Assembly: GCA_026929865.2 (NCBI GenBank)
Contig: CM049402.1
Location: 14,799,501 to 14,863,500, forward strand
Length of the DNA: 64,000 nucleotides
Direction: 5' to 3'
DNA from: Hyperoplus lanceolatus
Taxonomy: Eukaryota > Chordata > Actinopteri > Uranoscopiformes > Ammodytidae
Part shown: piece after piece, positions 25,001 to 37,695 of the stretch
How the letters are laid out: each line of letters begins with the position of its first letter
How positions within the stretch are numbered: the first letter of the stretch is position 1
The notes under the pieces: generated by a model
The model's input: only the letters and a program-made list of their open reading frames with translations
The model's database searches: none
Told to the model about the DNA's origin: nothing
Translations under genes and position numbers: made by a program

Positions 25001-28000
25001 GTTGTCAATCCAGTAAATCAACACTAGTTTCATTAATGTGTAATCCACGTTTGATGCATTTCTTTATATGGTTCTCTTCCTGTATAAAGAATACGAGTTT
25101 ATGTAAATGAATGCCAATTGGCCCAATCTAGGCAGTGGCCTTGTTTATAGGTTACTGGGTTAATACCCCATCCCCCCACATGCAGACACATACATTACTG
25201 TACATCATATCTGAAGGACCCCTAAGAATATCCTACTGTTCCTCACCTCTTTGTTTACCATATCCTTCCCTTGGTTGGCTAACGAGGAGCCGTACATCAC
25301 TGCAGCGCTGGCCATTGGGTCAGTAAACATGTTGTCCATACCAGCCCCTCCTTGCATGTCATTTGAGGGTCCTGCCATATTGTACCCTGGCGTATAGTAG
25401 CCTTGATTGTTCATTGCTGGTGCTGCAGAGCTGGTGTCTTCAAACAGGACAGAATCTGCTGTGGGGGGAGCTGCACGTGCTCTCGATTTAGCTGTGGAAA
25501 AGATGTAAACACAAAGGAGTTAATAGAGGGTATATACACTCCTGAACAAAATCTTAAGACGGGAAAAAATTGCAAAGTATTTGCATTACAGGGTGGTTGA
25601 TCGTAACCAAGTTGTAAGTTGAGCTTCAAAATGCCATCAAGCAATTTATTGAAAACTGAATTTAAACTGAATTTAACCTCAAACAGGCTGTTCACAGCTG
25701 ATGAAAAGTTTAAGACCATAGCCTTAAAACCTCAAAAATGCAACCAAAAAGTTTCAAAAAGGACTCAGTATTGGGTAGGCCCACCAATCTTGTTGATCAC
25801 CTCAAAGATGTGTTTGGGAATGCTTGATGCAAGTGTTATGAGGTGAAGGTAGCTTCATGTAGGGCATCCAAGGTCTGGAACTGGCGTCCGTTGTTGTAGA
25901 CTTCCCTTGCCATCCAAGCCCAAACATTCTCAATGGGATTTAGATATTGAGAACAGGATACTCCAAAAGAGCAACGTTATTCTGCTGGAAGAAGGCCTTG
26001 GTCAAGCGGGCGTTGTGAACTGCAGCATTGTCCTGTTGAAAGACCCAGCCATCACCGCACAGACAAGGGTCCCCAGTCAAGAGGGATGCCCGCCGCAACA
26101 TCTCCACATAGCCAGCAGCCTTTTGACAGCCCTGCACAACCTGAAGCATCATTGTTCCAAAGAAGGAAAAAGCACCTCAGATCATGGAGCCTCCTCCACT
26201 GTGCGGAGTAGAAAACATCTCTAGTGGGAGCTCCTTGTCATGCCAGTAGCGTTGGAAGCCATCAGGACCATTAGGTTACATTTTTTCTCGTCAGAGAATA
26301 AAACTTTCTTCCACCTTTAAATGTCCCATGTTTGGTGCTCCCTTGCAAAGTCAAAACGGGCAAGTTTGTGGCATGGGAGGAGACGTGGTCTTTGAAGACA
26401 TTTTTTGTTCTTAAAGCCCTTCTCTCGCAGATGCCGTCTTATGGTTATTGGGCTTCACTCAGCATCAGTTAGAACCTTAATTTGGGTCGAGGTTCGGCCT
26501 GTGTCTTAACAGACTGCACGTCGGATCCTCCGGCTCAACGCAGGTGACATTTCTTTAGGTCTACCATTTCACTTTTTTGTCTCATAACCCTCAGGATCTT
26601 TTAAGAAATGTAAAATGACTGTCTTACTGCGTCCAACCTCTGCAGCGATTGCGCGTTGTGAGAGGCCTTGCTTATGCTTGTGCAGCTTAACAATCCTGCC
26701 ACGTTCAAAGACAGAAAGCCTTTTTGCCTTCGCCATGTACATGGAGGGCATGGCAGTGTGAATGTCTGACAGCAAATTACATGAAAGGCAGATTTTGAGT
26801 TTTTAAGGCTAAGTATGGTCTTAACCTTAAGATCAGCTGTTGAACAGCCTGTTTGAGTTTAGATTAAGTTTAAATTCAGTTCAATAAATTGCTTGATTTG
26901 TTTTTTGTCTCTTGCTCTTGATGGCATTTGAAGCTCTACTTACAACTTGGTTACGATCAACCAACGCGAAATACAAATACATTGCAATTTCCCCCCGGTC
27001 TTTAGATTTTGTTCAGGAGTGTTTATCAAGTAAATTACTGTAATTGACTTTGAGGATATTTCATTGACTTGAGGGGGGACCCGGAATATTCGACCTAAAC
27101 CTGATTTGACTGACAATCTCATAATCAAATAGTCAAAAAATGTTGTTATGAAACAAGGATCATGATATTCCAGCTATATGGGGGTGCTCAACGTCTTAAT
27201 TTACATGGAATTGCTTGGTTTCTCCCTATCAACCATGATACATCACCATGTATACATGGTAATTGTTAAAAGTAGCCTATTATACTGTTAATAAACATGT
27301 GTAAATAACTTATGAGTGTTAAATCGATCTCCTTAGTGTGTGTGAATGGATAGTAGACTGTGAAACAATAAAAGTCGTTATTAATTATATATAATTATAT
27401 TTTGATGATTAGTCAACTATAGGCGAGATTCGACCAATCAGATTTGACTTTGTACATTTCTTCGTCAAGGAAAACCCTAATTGAGTTACTAGGTTATTAC
27501 CCAGAATAAATTGAAAATTACACTGAAATGTACCCTAATTGGATGATACCTTAATCCCATATATTTCTACAGTCATTCCAACCTTTCCTTAAGCAAGAGA
27601 GTAACAATGTTCTGTGATGGCCAAGATGACACAAGGAGCTCCTTTATTTTTTTGTACAATTTTACTTAATTTCACCACAATTTCTCCAAAAATGTGCCCA
27701 TGTCCACCCTGTGAGAGTGATCATCAAAGTCCTCCAATGTTATTTTACACTGAGTTGCCAGTTTATTAGGTCCCCCAGCAAATCCCAAATGCAGTGTTAT
27801 AATAAAGTAACAAATCCTACCTTGACTAATGTCTATTGTTATTGAGCTGTTAAGCGGAGGTGGCGGAATTACGGGGCATGGGGCCTATCGGCTGAAAAAA
27901 AAATTAATGGGAGTCTATGGAAAGTAATCTACTATTTTCTGGTCCCAGTCATTAAATGCCCTGGATTACATATATGTTTTGTATGGGTCTAAATGATAAT

Positions 28001-30276
28001 TTTTCATGTGAAGAGTTTGACGGTATGTTGTATGATTATTCGTCTAACGGCTTGTGAATTTTTTTTTACGAGAACAACTACAAGTCTTGTCGCCTCTGTG
28101 ACGTCACCTCAACACATTCCCTCCACTTCTCGACTGACAGTGCTAATGCTAATGCTAATGGCTGGCGTGGACAACGCCAACAATCTCCCCACTCGAGAAA
28201 TTGGAACTCTCCACATGTCCACTTGTGTAGAGGTTTTTGCCACGCTGAAGACTTTTGTCTTGTCATTGAAAGAAGGCGGTAAAGTGCATTAAAGACACAG
28301 CCATGTTTCTGAGCTAAGCGGGTGCCAGTGGTGGTGACGTATATCATAAGTGTCAAGAGCAGCATGGCTTAACAGCTCTATATAGAGCTGTTAAGCGGAA
28401 GTCCCTTACTTCCGGGGCATGGGGCCTATCGGCTCGAAAAATTACAACGGTAGTCAATGGAATGAAATGTATTATTTTCTGGTCCCAGTCATGAAATGCC
28501 TTCGATTACACATATGTTTTGTATAGATTTAGATGGTATTTTTTTATGCAAAGAATGGAACAATTTAGCAAGTAGAAGCTGGATACGGTCAGGTTTTGTG
28601 CAGAGCGCTTTTGTGGACTACAGCTCTTCGCTGCAGTGTTGCCAACTTAGCGATTTTGTCGCTATATTTAGCTACTTTTCAGCCCCCCCAGGCGACTTTT
28701 TTTTCAAAAAGCGACAAGCGACAAATCTAGCTTTTTTTCTGGTGTAATTGGTGACTTTTTCGCCGAGGCAAATATCACTTTTAACGCTTCTCAACGAGCA
28801 GCGGGAGCCTCCCGGCCCGTCCCCCGTCACAGAGCACTGACAGACGGCCCGGTCCTCGCGCAGCAGCCCCTCCCAGCTGCGGTCAGAGCAGGAGATACAC
28901 CTCTCCGCTCGTGATCCGTTAGCATCACTATTAGCAGTTAGCAGCTTTTCCCACCTCTTCTACAGTCTACGAGTAGTGCAATTCAAAATGTTATGCAGTG
29001 CTTTTTTAAACCATGAGCATGTAGGCTATGATTACTGCTAGGCTTAACATTACCACGTTGGTTGTTTATGCGATTGTCACGTTCATAACACTAGAGCCTC
29101 ATCTATTCAAATATTACTGTATAAAACCCCTGGCTACAAATATGCAAATTAGGCGATGACGTCATCTACAAATATGCAAATTAGGCGATGACGTCATCTG
29201 GCGACTTCTAGCGACTTTTTGGACAGCCAATAGCTACTTTCCTTACTGAAGAGTTGGCAACACTGCTTCGCTGCTCTTGACACTTATGATATACGTCACC
29301 ACCACTGGCACCCGCTTAGCTCAGAAACATGGCTGTGTCTTTAATGCACTTTACCGCCTTCTTTCAATGACAAGACAAAAGTCTTCAGCGTGGCGAAAAA
29401 ACCACTACACAAGTGGACATGTGGAGAGTTTCAATTTCTCGAGTGGGGAGATTGTTGGCGTTGTCCACGCCAGCCATTAGCATTAGCATTAGCACTGTCA
29501 GTCGAGAAGTGGAGGGAATGTGTTGAGGTGACGTCACAGAGGCGACAAGACTTGCAGTTGTTCTCGTAACATTTTTTCAAAAGCCGTTAGACGAATAATC
29601 AAACAACATACCGTCAAACTCTTCACATGAAAAATTATCATTTAGACCCATACAAAACATACATGTAATCCAGGGCATTTAATGACTGGGACCAGAAAAT
29701 AGTAGATTACTTTCCATAGACTCCCACCCTGCGTTCCAATACCCGTTCAACATGCCCTCGTTCACTTGCTCAAAATGTTTTACTAAGGGGTTGATTCAAC
29801 GTCAAAGACATTTTGAAAGGCTTTTTATGGTGCTTTTGTACTGTATTGTGTCATTGAATACCGTATAATTGATACTGTACTTGTTATAACTGTTTAAGAT
29901 GCAAATAGCTTTACATAGATATTTCATGTATTTTTTATCATTTATTATGCATTTCCGATTCTAATTATACTCACAGGTGTTTCTAATATATTGTCCACAC
30001 ACCGTGAATATTCATTAGGGTAGAAATTATAGCCCACATGCAGCAGGTAAGGTTTATTCAAGTAGGCCTACTGTTATATTCGTTTAATAGGCCTAGATGG
30101 TTGATCCTTTTAGTTTTATAACATGTGACAGCTCCGGCTGAGCCGTGTGTGAGAAAATAGGAAGTAGATAAATGGATGGAAATTTTGCAAATGTTTTGCA
30201 AAAATGATAACTACATGCGTCCAGGTGATTCATATTTCCACTTACTTGCTCGGTACCCATGATGTGGCAGGTCCAT
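19084..30276 (-). CDS. yif1a: YIF1A, Yip1-interacting membrane protein of the ER-Golgi pathway (8 coding exons)
   Basis: YIF1 proteins pair with YIPF5/Yip1 and cycle between ER and Golgi in COPII traffic. Coding exons: 30276-30246, 25491-25247, 24822-24718, 22817-22739, 22664-22607, 22508-22353, 21641-21548 and 19242-19084. All phases close, giving 308 aa (human YIF1A about 293). The N terminus [20 protein letters not shown] resembles human YIF1A. A cytosolic domain follows with [20 protein letters not shown] and [13 protein letters not shown], then [20 protein letters not shown]. At least four hydrophobic segments follow, beginning at [20 protein letters not shown]. The C terminus is [14 protein letters not shown]. 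The match to YIF1A is closer than to YIF1B. The tiny first coding exon (31 nt) is supported by phase, a GTAAGT donor and similarity. It is preceded by a 5' leader segment whose acceptor is near 30288. Confidence 0.93.
19751..20700. mobile_element. TIR element with GGGGAGAACGGGG-type ends, copy 1 (last yif1a intron)
   Basis: Left end GGAGAGAACGGGGTAA and right end TTACCCCGTTCTCCCC are inverted and both flanked by TA. The body repeats phrases such as TGTGACAACCAACCCC. No long open frame is seen. A second element with the same ends lies at 54154-55433. Confidence 0.65.
21195..21447 (+). mobile_element. tRNA-derived SINE (plus strand)
   Basis: The 5' part carries a tRNA B box (GGTTCGATCCCCC). 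The body includes GGGCAAGACACTGAACCCC and the tail ends GCGCTATACAAGTCCATTTA. A near-identical copy in reverse lies at 32971-33250, and diverged relatives at 53232-53567 and 55921-56167. It sits in the last yif1a intron. Confidence 0.8.
22871..23920. mobile_element. TIR element with TTA flanks, PIF/Harbinger-like, in a yif1a intron
   Basis: GGGTGTATTCACAC at the left and GTGTGAATACACCC at the right are perfect 14-bp inverted termini. The element is flanked on both sides by TTA, a 3-bp target duplication of the TWA type used by PIF/Harbinger. The interior has no recognisable transposase, so it is non-autonomous or decayed. Confidence 0.7.
25537..27021 (-). mobile_element. Tc1/mariner transposon with broken transposase (yif1a intron 1)
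   Basis: Both ends carry CACTCCTGAACAAAATCT in inverse, and similarity between the ends extends about 100 bp inward (including GGTTGATCGTAACCAAG). TA flanks the left side. The minus strand encodes Tc1-family transposase: [20 protein letters not shown] from about 26736, the helix-turn-helix [15 protein letters not shown], and further on [12 protein letters not shown] (the second catalytic Asp of DDE). The coding region is no longer a single open frame: the N-terminal part stops after DPEGYETKK and the catalytic part lies in other frames. [10 protein letters not shown] carries two extra residues relative to the usual KLHKQGLS. The copy is inactive. Confidence 0.9.
27844..28378 (+). mobile_element. 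TIR element unit A (ends GAGCTGTTAAGC)
   Basis: The left end GAGCTGTTAAGC and right end GCTTAACAGCTC are perfect inverted repeats enclosing 535 bp. A related partial unit starts directly afterwards at 28384 with the same end, and an inverted copy follows at 29270-29727. No transposase is recognised. It lies in yif1a intron 1. Confidence 0.75.
28384..28625 (+). mobile_element. Partial second unit related to unit A
   Basis: The first 170 bp or so match unit A (GAGCTGTTAAGCGGAAG, GGGGCATGGGGCCTATCGGC, TATTTTCTGGTCCCAGTCAT). Similarity then gives way to about 75 bp not seen in unit A before the hAT insertion. Confidence 0.65.
28634..29265. mobile_element. hAT element with CAGTGTTGCCAACT ends and 8-bp duplication
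   Basis: The termini CAGTGTTGCCAACTT and GAGTTGGCAACACTG are inverted. Flanks 28626-28633 and 29266-29273 are the identical 8-mer CTTCGCTG, as expected for hAT. The interior has repeated GCGACTTT-like motifs and a 32-bp direct repeat (ACAAATATGCAAATTAGGCG.. seen twice near 29131-29200). No transposase is seen. Confidence 0.85.
29270..29727 (-). mobile_element. Inverted copy of unit A
   Basis: This is the reverse complement of 27908-28363 with few differences (shared landmarks GACGTATATCATAAGTGTCA, TTAGCATTAGCATTAGCACT, GACGTCACAGAGGCGACAAG). It lacks both outer ends of unit A. Confidence 0.85.
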
Positions 30277-30715
30277 TGTGAGGTTCGCTGACGTTAGCTT
30301 AAAACAAAAACAGTTACACGTTTACTACATTTTTGGCTGTATTAACACTCGCTTACAAGGATTCATCATGTTGGTAAGATGGCTATATAAAGCACTGTGA
30401 TTCATGCCACAACTTACAGTAAATGCATTTTAAAAAATACAGAAAGAGACAATACCTTTATGCTAACACCTGCTCGCAGTACCTATCCAGCTAACATTAT
30501 GTACAAACTTATTGAACGGTAACCACTGTTGTTGCTAGTTACCGCTAGCCACCTAGCCGGGCGAGCAAGTTAGTAACATATTGTACAACAAACAACCAGC
30601 TGAGCAGCACAAGTCATGCCAATACATTCAACCGTAGAATTCCATGTGTCAACACAACACTACGATAGGAAAATGTTATTATTATGACGTAAATAACGAA
30701 GATAAGAGCGCTTAC

Positions 30716-30830
30716 CTGAACAGCTAACGTTGTTAGCTCGCTACGTGGCTATCCGGCTTCTCGCGCTGATCCCTCCTCTTCACTTCAATTTGCCTGCGTG
30801 GCACAGACACATCACATGGAAGTTGCCTAC
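30716..30830 (-). promoter_or_regulatory. Presumed yif1a untranslated first exon and promoter
   Basis: A minus-strand donor CTGTTCAG|GTAAGC ends at 30716. It can join the acceptor CAG near 30288, just upstream of the start codon at 30276. The upstream end of the exon is not defined. 30831-31840 holds no recognisable gene. Confidence 0.5.
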
Positions 30831-31840
30831 AACACAGACATAGCAGCTGCACCAATACACACAGCTGAGAGTCGATGCTAATACTTCCATGTGCGAAGCT
30901 TACATACTTACTTCCCTTCCTATTTCCTACCCATGCTGTTGTGTAGGGAGAGTGTATTGTAGCCTATTACATTTCAACTTCATGGAGCATCAACACAAAC
31001 GACAACAAATAACTTCATTATAGGCTATTAAGTATTGAAACAAAATGTTAATATTAAAGGTGTGTAAACTGACGAATAGTGATGAGGAGGTAAACATTTA
31101 GGCTACTTTAGGCTTTATGTAGGCCTATATTTACTCACTCTTACGGCATATAACCTCCTTAGCCTACTTAGTTTTTAACTTTAGAATCAATAAGGGTCTA
31201 CAAACAGATTTTTTTTTATTATTATTTTGAAGGATTAGGTCTATACATTGCTTGACCACCAACAGTATTGTTATAACCATAACAGGTCAATGTAATTCAA
31301 TCCCAAATCAAACATTTTACCCAGGGGCTTTTAAAATATGTAGGTATACTTTACAACAAAAACCTCTGTCTATAGATAGGCCTATATTGTTAAAGAAATG
31401 TACATAGCCTGAGAAATGTAATCTTAGTCAAATAGAGCAAAGTAGGTACTTGGCTACATTCATCTCTTTTTTAGGTAATTTACTTGTGTATTTTCATTTG
31501 GATCAACTTCATACAGTTTGAACACTATTTAGCCTACAGTAAGAAGAACATAGTATTTGGATTCTGATAATAAAATTATTATCCTATTTTACTAGATTAA
31601 AGTCACTGTAACTGATATCATGACTAGTAGACATGACATGCAGATGCAGTGTGTCAACATTATCTCAACAAATAATGAACGGCACAATCAAAGCTGTCTT
31701 TGCACAACCATGTTCAAAAGTGCACTGTGCCATGACAGGAAAATAATCTAGATCTTATCATGGTTCTTAAGCATGAATTGACAAGGCATGAATTGCAGCA
31801 TCCAATTATCCCCAAACAATCTATTGTGTGTGGCATGAGG

Positions 31841-32970
<1,130 letters not shown>

Positions 32971-33250
32971 GTAAATGGTAAATGGACTTGTATAGCGCTA
33001 TATCTCCGTTTATCACAGACCCAAAGCGCTTTATATTGTTTTTGCACACATTCACCCAGTCACACACACATTCATACACCGATAGCAGCAGCTACCACGC
33101 AGGGTAGGCTTAGCACTAGGGAGCTAACTATCGGGAGCAATTCGGGGTTCAGTGTCTTGCCCAGGGACATGTGGCGGGGAGACGGGGGATCGAACCTCCG
33201 ACCCTGCACACCAGAGGCGAACTCCCTACCCACTTCGCCACTGCCGCTCC
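32971..33250 (-). mobile_element. tRNA-derived SINE (minus strand)
   Basis: This is the reverse complement of the SINE at 21195-21447. It begins with the tail (GGTAAATGGACTTGTATAGC) and ends with the tRNA-like head (GGGGGATCGAACCTCCGACC, complement of the B box). The two copies are very similar, suggesting recent activity. Confidence 0.8.
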
Positions 33251-33876
33251 AGTTATGGAGTATATATGAACTTCATATGAGATATAAGAGAATTAGGGCA
33301 TTTTTATTATTATAAAATTAACATAACCAAAGAGATATGACGAATGAAAAGGATCAATACTCTTGTTATCTAAAAATATTTGTTTCTTAAACAAAGTACA
33401 TTAAAAGTTAAAGTACATTTTACTCATTCATTTAGTTATACAATATTTTTTCTATTCTTCATATTGCTGTTTTGTGTTTAATAGTGTGAATTTAAAGTAA
33501 GTAGCCTAATTGAAGTATAACAAAAGTTAAGTAGACCTACACTTTTAAATGCTATCGAAAAGACATTTATAACCAAATACAAAATATAAATATGTCTTTA
33601 ACTATCTCTAATATTTCGAATATATTTATCATTTACCAATTATTTTGTTATTTACATATCTCTAAGAAAAAAATCAGCCCAAAACTAATATTGAAATACC
33701 TAAATAGGATAGGCTACTGGTTTTATTCGTGAACGAGAATTGAATTCCACTGAAGGAGGGAATCGTTGCAGCATTTCAACCACTGCTTCAGAATACAAAA
33801 CTCACAGAGCAGGAGAAACCTATCCGTCATAACGTGAAGGCTGTCTCAGTCAGAGGAACCCCGGGTGTTGACTCTC

Positions 33877-33913
33877 AGGAGGAAACTCTCACCATATATG
33901 GTTAATGACGTCA
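33877..33913 (+). promoter_or_regulatory. fosl1 promoter: ETS core, CArG box and CRE
   Basis: A perfect CArG/SRE box CCATATATGG lies at 33892-33901. It is preceded by an ETS-type GGAA core at 33881-33884, the spacing expected for a ternary-complex (ELK/SRF) element. It is followed four bases later by a perfect CRE, TGACGTCA (33906-33913). This is the serum/MAPK and cAMP control layout known for FOS-family genes. The start codon is about 400 bp downstream. Confidence 0.85.
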
Positions 33914-34303
33914 CGACACGTGGTAAAATTCGTGAGAGATTCCAGACAGCTCTATTTCCCGTAACTACGGAGGGGCGTGGTGACCCTATGAAGCCGCTTT
34001 AAGAGTTTACGACCTCAAAGTCCTTCACAGACTTTGGCTTCTGGATGTATGACTAAGGACTGGAGGAGGTACTGAAAGAAGTTTTCGGAAGTTTTAGGAC
34101 GATTTGAAAAAAGCGAGGCGATTTTTTCCTTTCTTGTTCCCCCTTGAAGACGTGCCCGTTTGGTCTCTACCATTTACAGCAATAAGGTGGGCTTACCCAA
34201 CGTTTGAATTGACACAGGAGAGTCAACCTGTGAGTGATTTCGTGAGACCTGAAGGCTATAGGCCCTGCTGGGTGCAATTTCGGTTTTCATTCAAACTGAA
34301 AGG

Positions 34304-36981
34304 ATGTATCGAAACTTTGGGAATCAAGGCCGAGGGAACCCGGCGTACACAGGCAGCAGCGTCTCTGGGTCAAACTCTTTTACCCCGGGAAGCACCGGCA
34401 CTTCCACTACACAGCAGGAGCAGGTAGGTGTAGCTAGTTTTATTACACTAGGCCAAAGGTTATCTCAAACAGTTTGTAGAATCACAGTGTTAATTAAACT
34501 ATAAAATTATATAATTTTATTTTTTTTAAGTTGTGAATTTCTATCAACAAAGGTAACCTATGTAGAATAACCTTAAGGCTATAGGCCTACCTATAGTGTA
34601 GGCTTTTTACTCTAGTAGTGAACATGTTATAGGCTACTGTAAATGTTACATCACTTAGTTATACTGTAGCTTATGTATATGCATTAAGTTTAACTCAATA
34701 GGCCTATATTTATTAACATATTTGTGATCATCTTTGATATCACTTTTGTGTTACTCTCCCTTCCAAACCCAGAAACCATATGTTTTTTGGGGTTCTTTTT
34801 TCTTTATTGTTTACATGTTGGTTTAAAGTATGATTGTTGTATTTTCCACACTAACTTTATCCACATTTCTCCAGAAATTCACTATGGCTGGCAGCAGTCA
34901 GTTTGTGCCAAGCCTCAACGCCATCACAACTAACCAGGACCTGCAGTGGCTGGTCCAGCCCTCCCTCATGCATCCGCCTGGCCCTTCCAGATCTCCAATA
35001 CCTCCTTACCCAACCCTGTCAGGGGCTCGGCCACTGGGTCCATCACCTTCCCACTCGCACCTTCTCAGGCCAGGGGTCATCAGAGCAGCTGCACATACTT
35101 CGACAAGGCGCAGGAATGATGAACATGTAAGAAAGTAGTACTTAAAAAACAGTTACTTTTTGAAGATATATAGCCTAGTGCCAAAACCAGCTTTTGAAGA
35201 GAGACTGATAATGCTGTGGGAAGGTTAGAGTTGAGAGAAATATACATTATTTCTTTGAGATGGGTGACACATAGTGAGGTGTGGACAGTACCTCAATAAT
35301 TTCTGTGTAATTATGTGTAATATCCTGTTATACTCTTTTTTTTACACAATTGTGTAATTTCCATTAGATTAATCCATTCCAAAATAGCATAAGGATAACA
35401 TAAAACTGTTTAGAGATGTTCTTTATTACATTATTTCAATTAATTTTCAAGTCTTGGGTAATAAAAAAAAAGAACAGGAGCATTTGCTCCCTGGAGGCAA
35501 ACACACACTGTTTATGTTCTTTGATGCTGTTTACTTTTAGTTGATGTTGACTCAGTCAGATGATCACACTTTGCAAAGATTTGCTTTTTGTTAGCAGAAC
35601 AATGTTACGTGTCAAAATAAGTGTAGGATTAAGATAGCATGGAGGTTAGGGATCCAATTTAACGCAACTTTAACCTCAAGGACAGTCATCATGTTCGTCA
35701 CTACTACTGTCCTTTTTTTCATCTGGCACATGTTGGCACACATCCCCTTTGCAGTTTTGTTCTTGGAGTTCTACTTTCATGGCACAGGAAGTGGACAGTC
35801 ATGTGACTCACAGGGGCTAATCATTTTTACGTGACTCACACCTGAGTCACAGCTGGGGTCTGAGTGTGAGTCATTGCCCTGAAAGGGCGGGAAACATTAG
35901 ATCAACTGCAATTATTCAGTAGGGCGCTTGATGATGTCAGAGTTAGGGTGATACAAAGGCACAACGGCTCAGACATTTCAGGATCATTCAGACGCCATGA
36001 CTGTGATGAGTCAGTGCACACACATGGTGGTAGTATTTCTCCCGGGTAAAGTTGCTTGTGCCAGTCTCCCAACACACCCTATGCATTTGCCCAAAGCAAA
36101 GTTTCACAATCCAACCTGATGAATTTCATGGGGTGTCCAAGGTTTGACTGTTTTATTTGTCAGGTGTACCTATTTATTTATTTTAATATATGTATGTATT
36201 TTAATCTTTTCTCTTCTCTTTGTCATCAAAGTTATCCCATGAAGAGATGGAGAGGCGCAGAGTAAGAAGGGAACGCAATAAACTGGCAGCAGCAAAATGT
36301 CGCAATCGCCGTCAGGAGCTCACAAACACACTGCAAACTGTGAGTGAATGCTGAACCGATGTCATTACATTAATGCTGGAAATAAACAAATTATTTACAT
36401 GTTATAACATGTAATGTCTGTACTTCTGTGCTTTTTCCCTTGTTTAGGAGACTGATGAGCTGGAGGATGAAAAGTCCCGTTTGCAGAAGGAAATTGCTGC
36501 ACTAGAAAAGGAGAAAGATAAGCTAGAGCTGGTCCTGGAAGCCCACCGTCCCATTTGTAAAATAGAGGACTCTGATTCGGATTCTGACCCAAATCCATCG
36601 ATTTCTTCTATGGGAGGTATCAAATTGGAGACGGAGGAATGCAGGAAGCCTGGACCCTCAACCAAAACGCCAACAAAGTTGGAGAAGACCAAACCTAAGA
36701 TAACTATCCCCAGCAAGCCTGTGGCGTCTTCTGCCTCCACTGTGGTCACAGAATCTGAGTCGCTCCACACCCCAGTCCTCACATCTACTCCCTCTCTCAC
36801 CCCCTTCACAGCGGGTATGGTCTTCACCTATCCTTCCAGCGCCTCCCATGCCACAGCAAATCACGAAAACACCTTACACTCTCAAGCTCCACAACCCTGT
36901 GGGATAGCTCACCGCCGTAGCAGCAGCAGCGGCGACCAATCTGATCACTCCCTGCACTCCCCAACCATCCTTACTCTGTGA
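34304..36981 (+). CDS. fosl1: FOS-like 1 (Fra-1), bZIP subunit of AP-1 (4 coding exons)
   Basis: Fra-1 dimerises with JUN proteins and binds TRE/AP-1 sites in the nucleus. Exons 34304-34423, 34875-35126, 36232-36339 and 36448-36981 join in phase to 337 aa (human 271). The N terminus [10 protein letters not shown] resembles the FOS-family start. Exon 2 has the conserved DLQWLVQP block. The basic region is [19 protein letters not shown] (about 133-151). The leucine zipper begins [20 protein letters not shown] and continues to [12 protein letters not shown]. The C terminus keeps the family motifs [15 protein letters not shown] and FTYPS, plus the HRRSSSSGD and SPTILTL tail typical of Fra-1. The exon layout matches FOS-family genes. 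Extra length lies in the Ser/Pro-rich parts. Regulatory DNA is unusually legible (CArG/CRE promoter, AP-1 cluster in intron 2). Confidence 0.96.
35548..36013. promoter_or_regulatory. Cluster of six AP-1 sites in fosl1 intron 2
   Basis: Exact TRE heptamers occur at 35548-35554 (TGACTCA), 35804-35810 (TGACTCA), 35832-35838 (TGACTCA), 35843-35849 (TGAGTCA), 35867-35873 (TGAGTCA) and 36007-36013 (TGAGTCA). Four fall within 70 bp. CRE-like TGATGTCA lies near 35932 and an ETS-like CAGGAAGT near 35785. Mammalian FOSL1 is known to be autoregulated through intronic AP-1 sites, so this is read as an intronic enhancer. Confidence 0.8.
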
Positions 36982-37695
36982 TTGCCGGCCCTGGCAAAAC
37001 ACTAATGTTTATTACGATGCAATCGTAATGCGTAGTGATAGTTCGAAAACCTGACCGAAATGAAGATGATGAATGTGATAACCGCCTCCAAAATGAGCTA
37101 CATGTATCTGCTTCATTTCATCCATTTAGAAACGGAGATGACAATTATCAAATGATAATTGATGCAAATTAGTGGCATTATCAGGATAGGAATGGTGTGC
37201 TCTTTTTAGTTTTGATATTAATAAAAGTCTTTATATTTCTATTTTTTGAAAGCTATCCAGTTGAATGAGAGGTAATTCGTGAAAGCTTTGCATGCAGAAT
37301 ATATTCTCTTAAGAATGTTTACAAGCTTTCAAGCATTAACTATGATAACTCCGTCTAATGATATATTATTATTGATATTTCAGTATAATGTTCCATTTCA
37401 TAACTTGTTACATTGTAAAACAGTGCTATAAAACACTATAAATGACCTCGTAAAGGGAAATAGATTACTGATAAATAATATTTTTATATGAATCTTTTAA
37501 AGAATCTTAATATACTCTATAAAAGTTATCGACCACTAAGGCTGGGCCATAGGAGTTAATAGATGATATCAGCATGTATTTATATTTGAGAGTGTAATAT
37601 ATTTTTTAGTTTTCGTAATGTTTCCTCTGACTGAACTTTTTTAGTGGGCAGTGCCTTACTTTTATGTTTTGTCAAATCTGTACTACTTGAGAGAC

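Noticed and set aside
25907-26224. Plus-strand 105-residue frame
   Set aside because: It is antisense to the Tc1 transposase remnant.
34104-34427. Upstream-starting 107-residue frame over fosl1 exon 1
   Set aside because: It is in a different frame from the Fra-1 N terminus at 34304 and has no family match. It is 5' UTR.
36444-36827. 127-residue minus-strand frame
   Set aside because: It is antisense to fosl1 exon 4, whose plus-strand frame matches Fra-1 to its C terminus.
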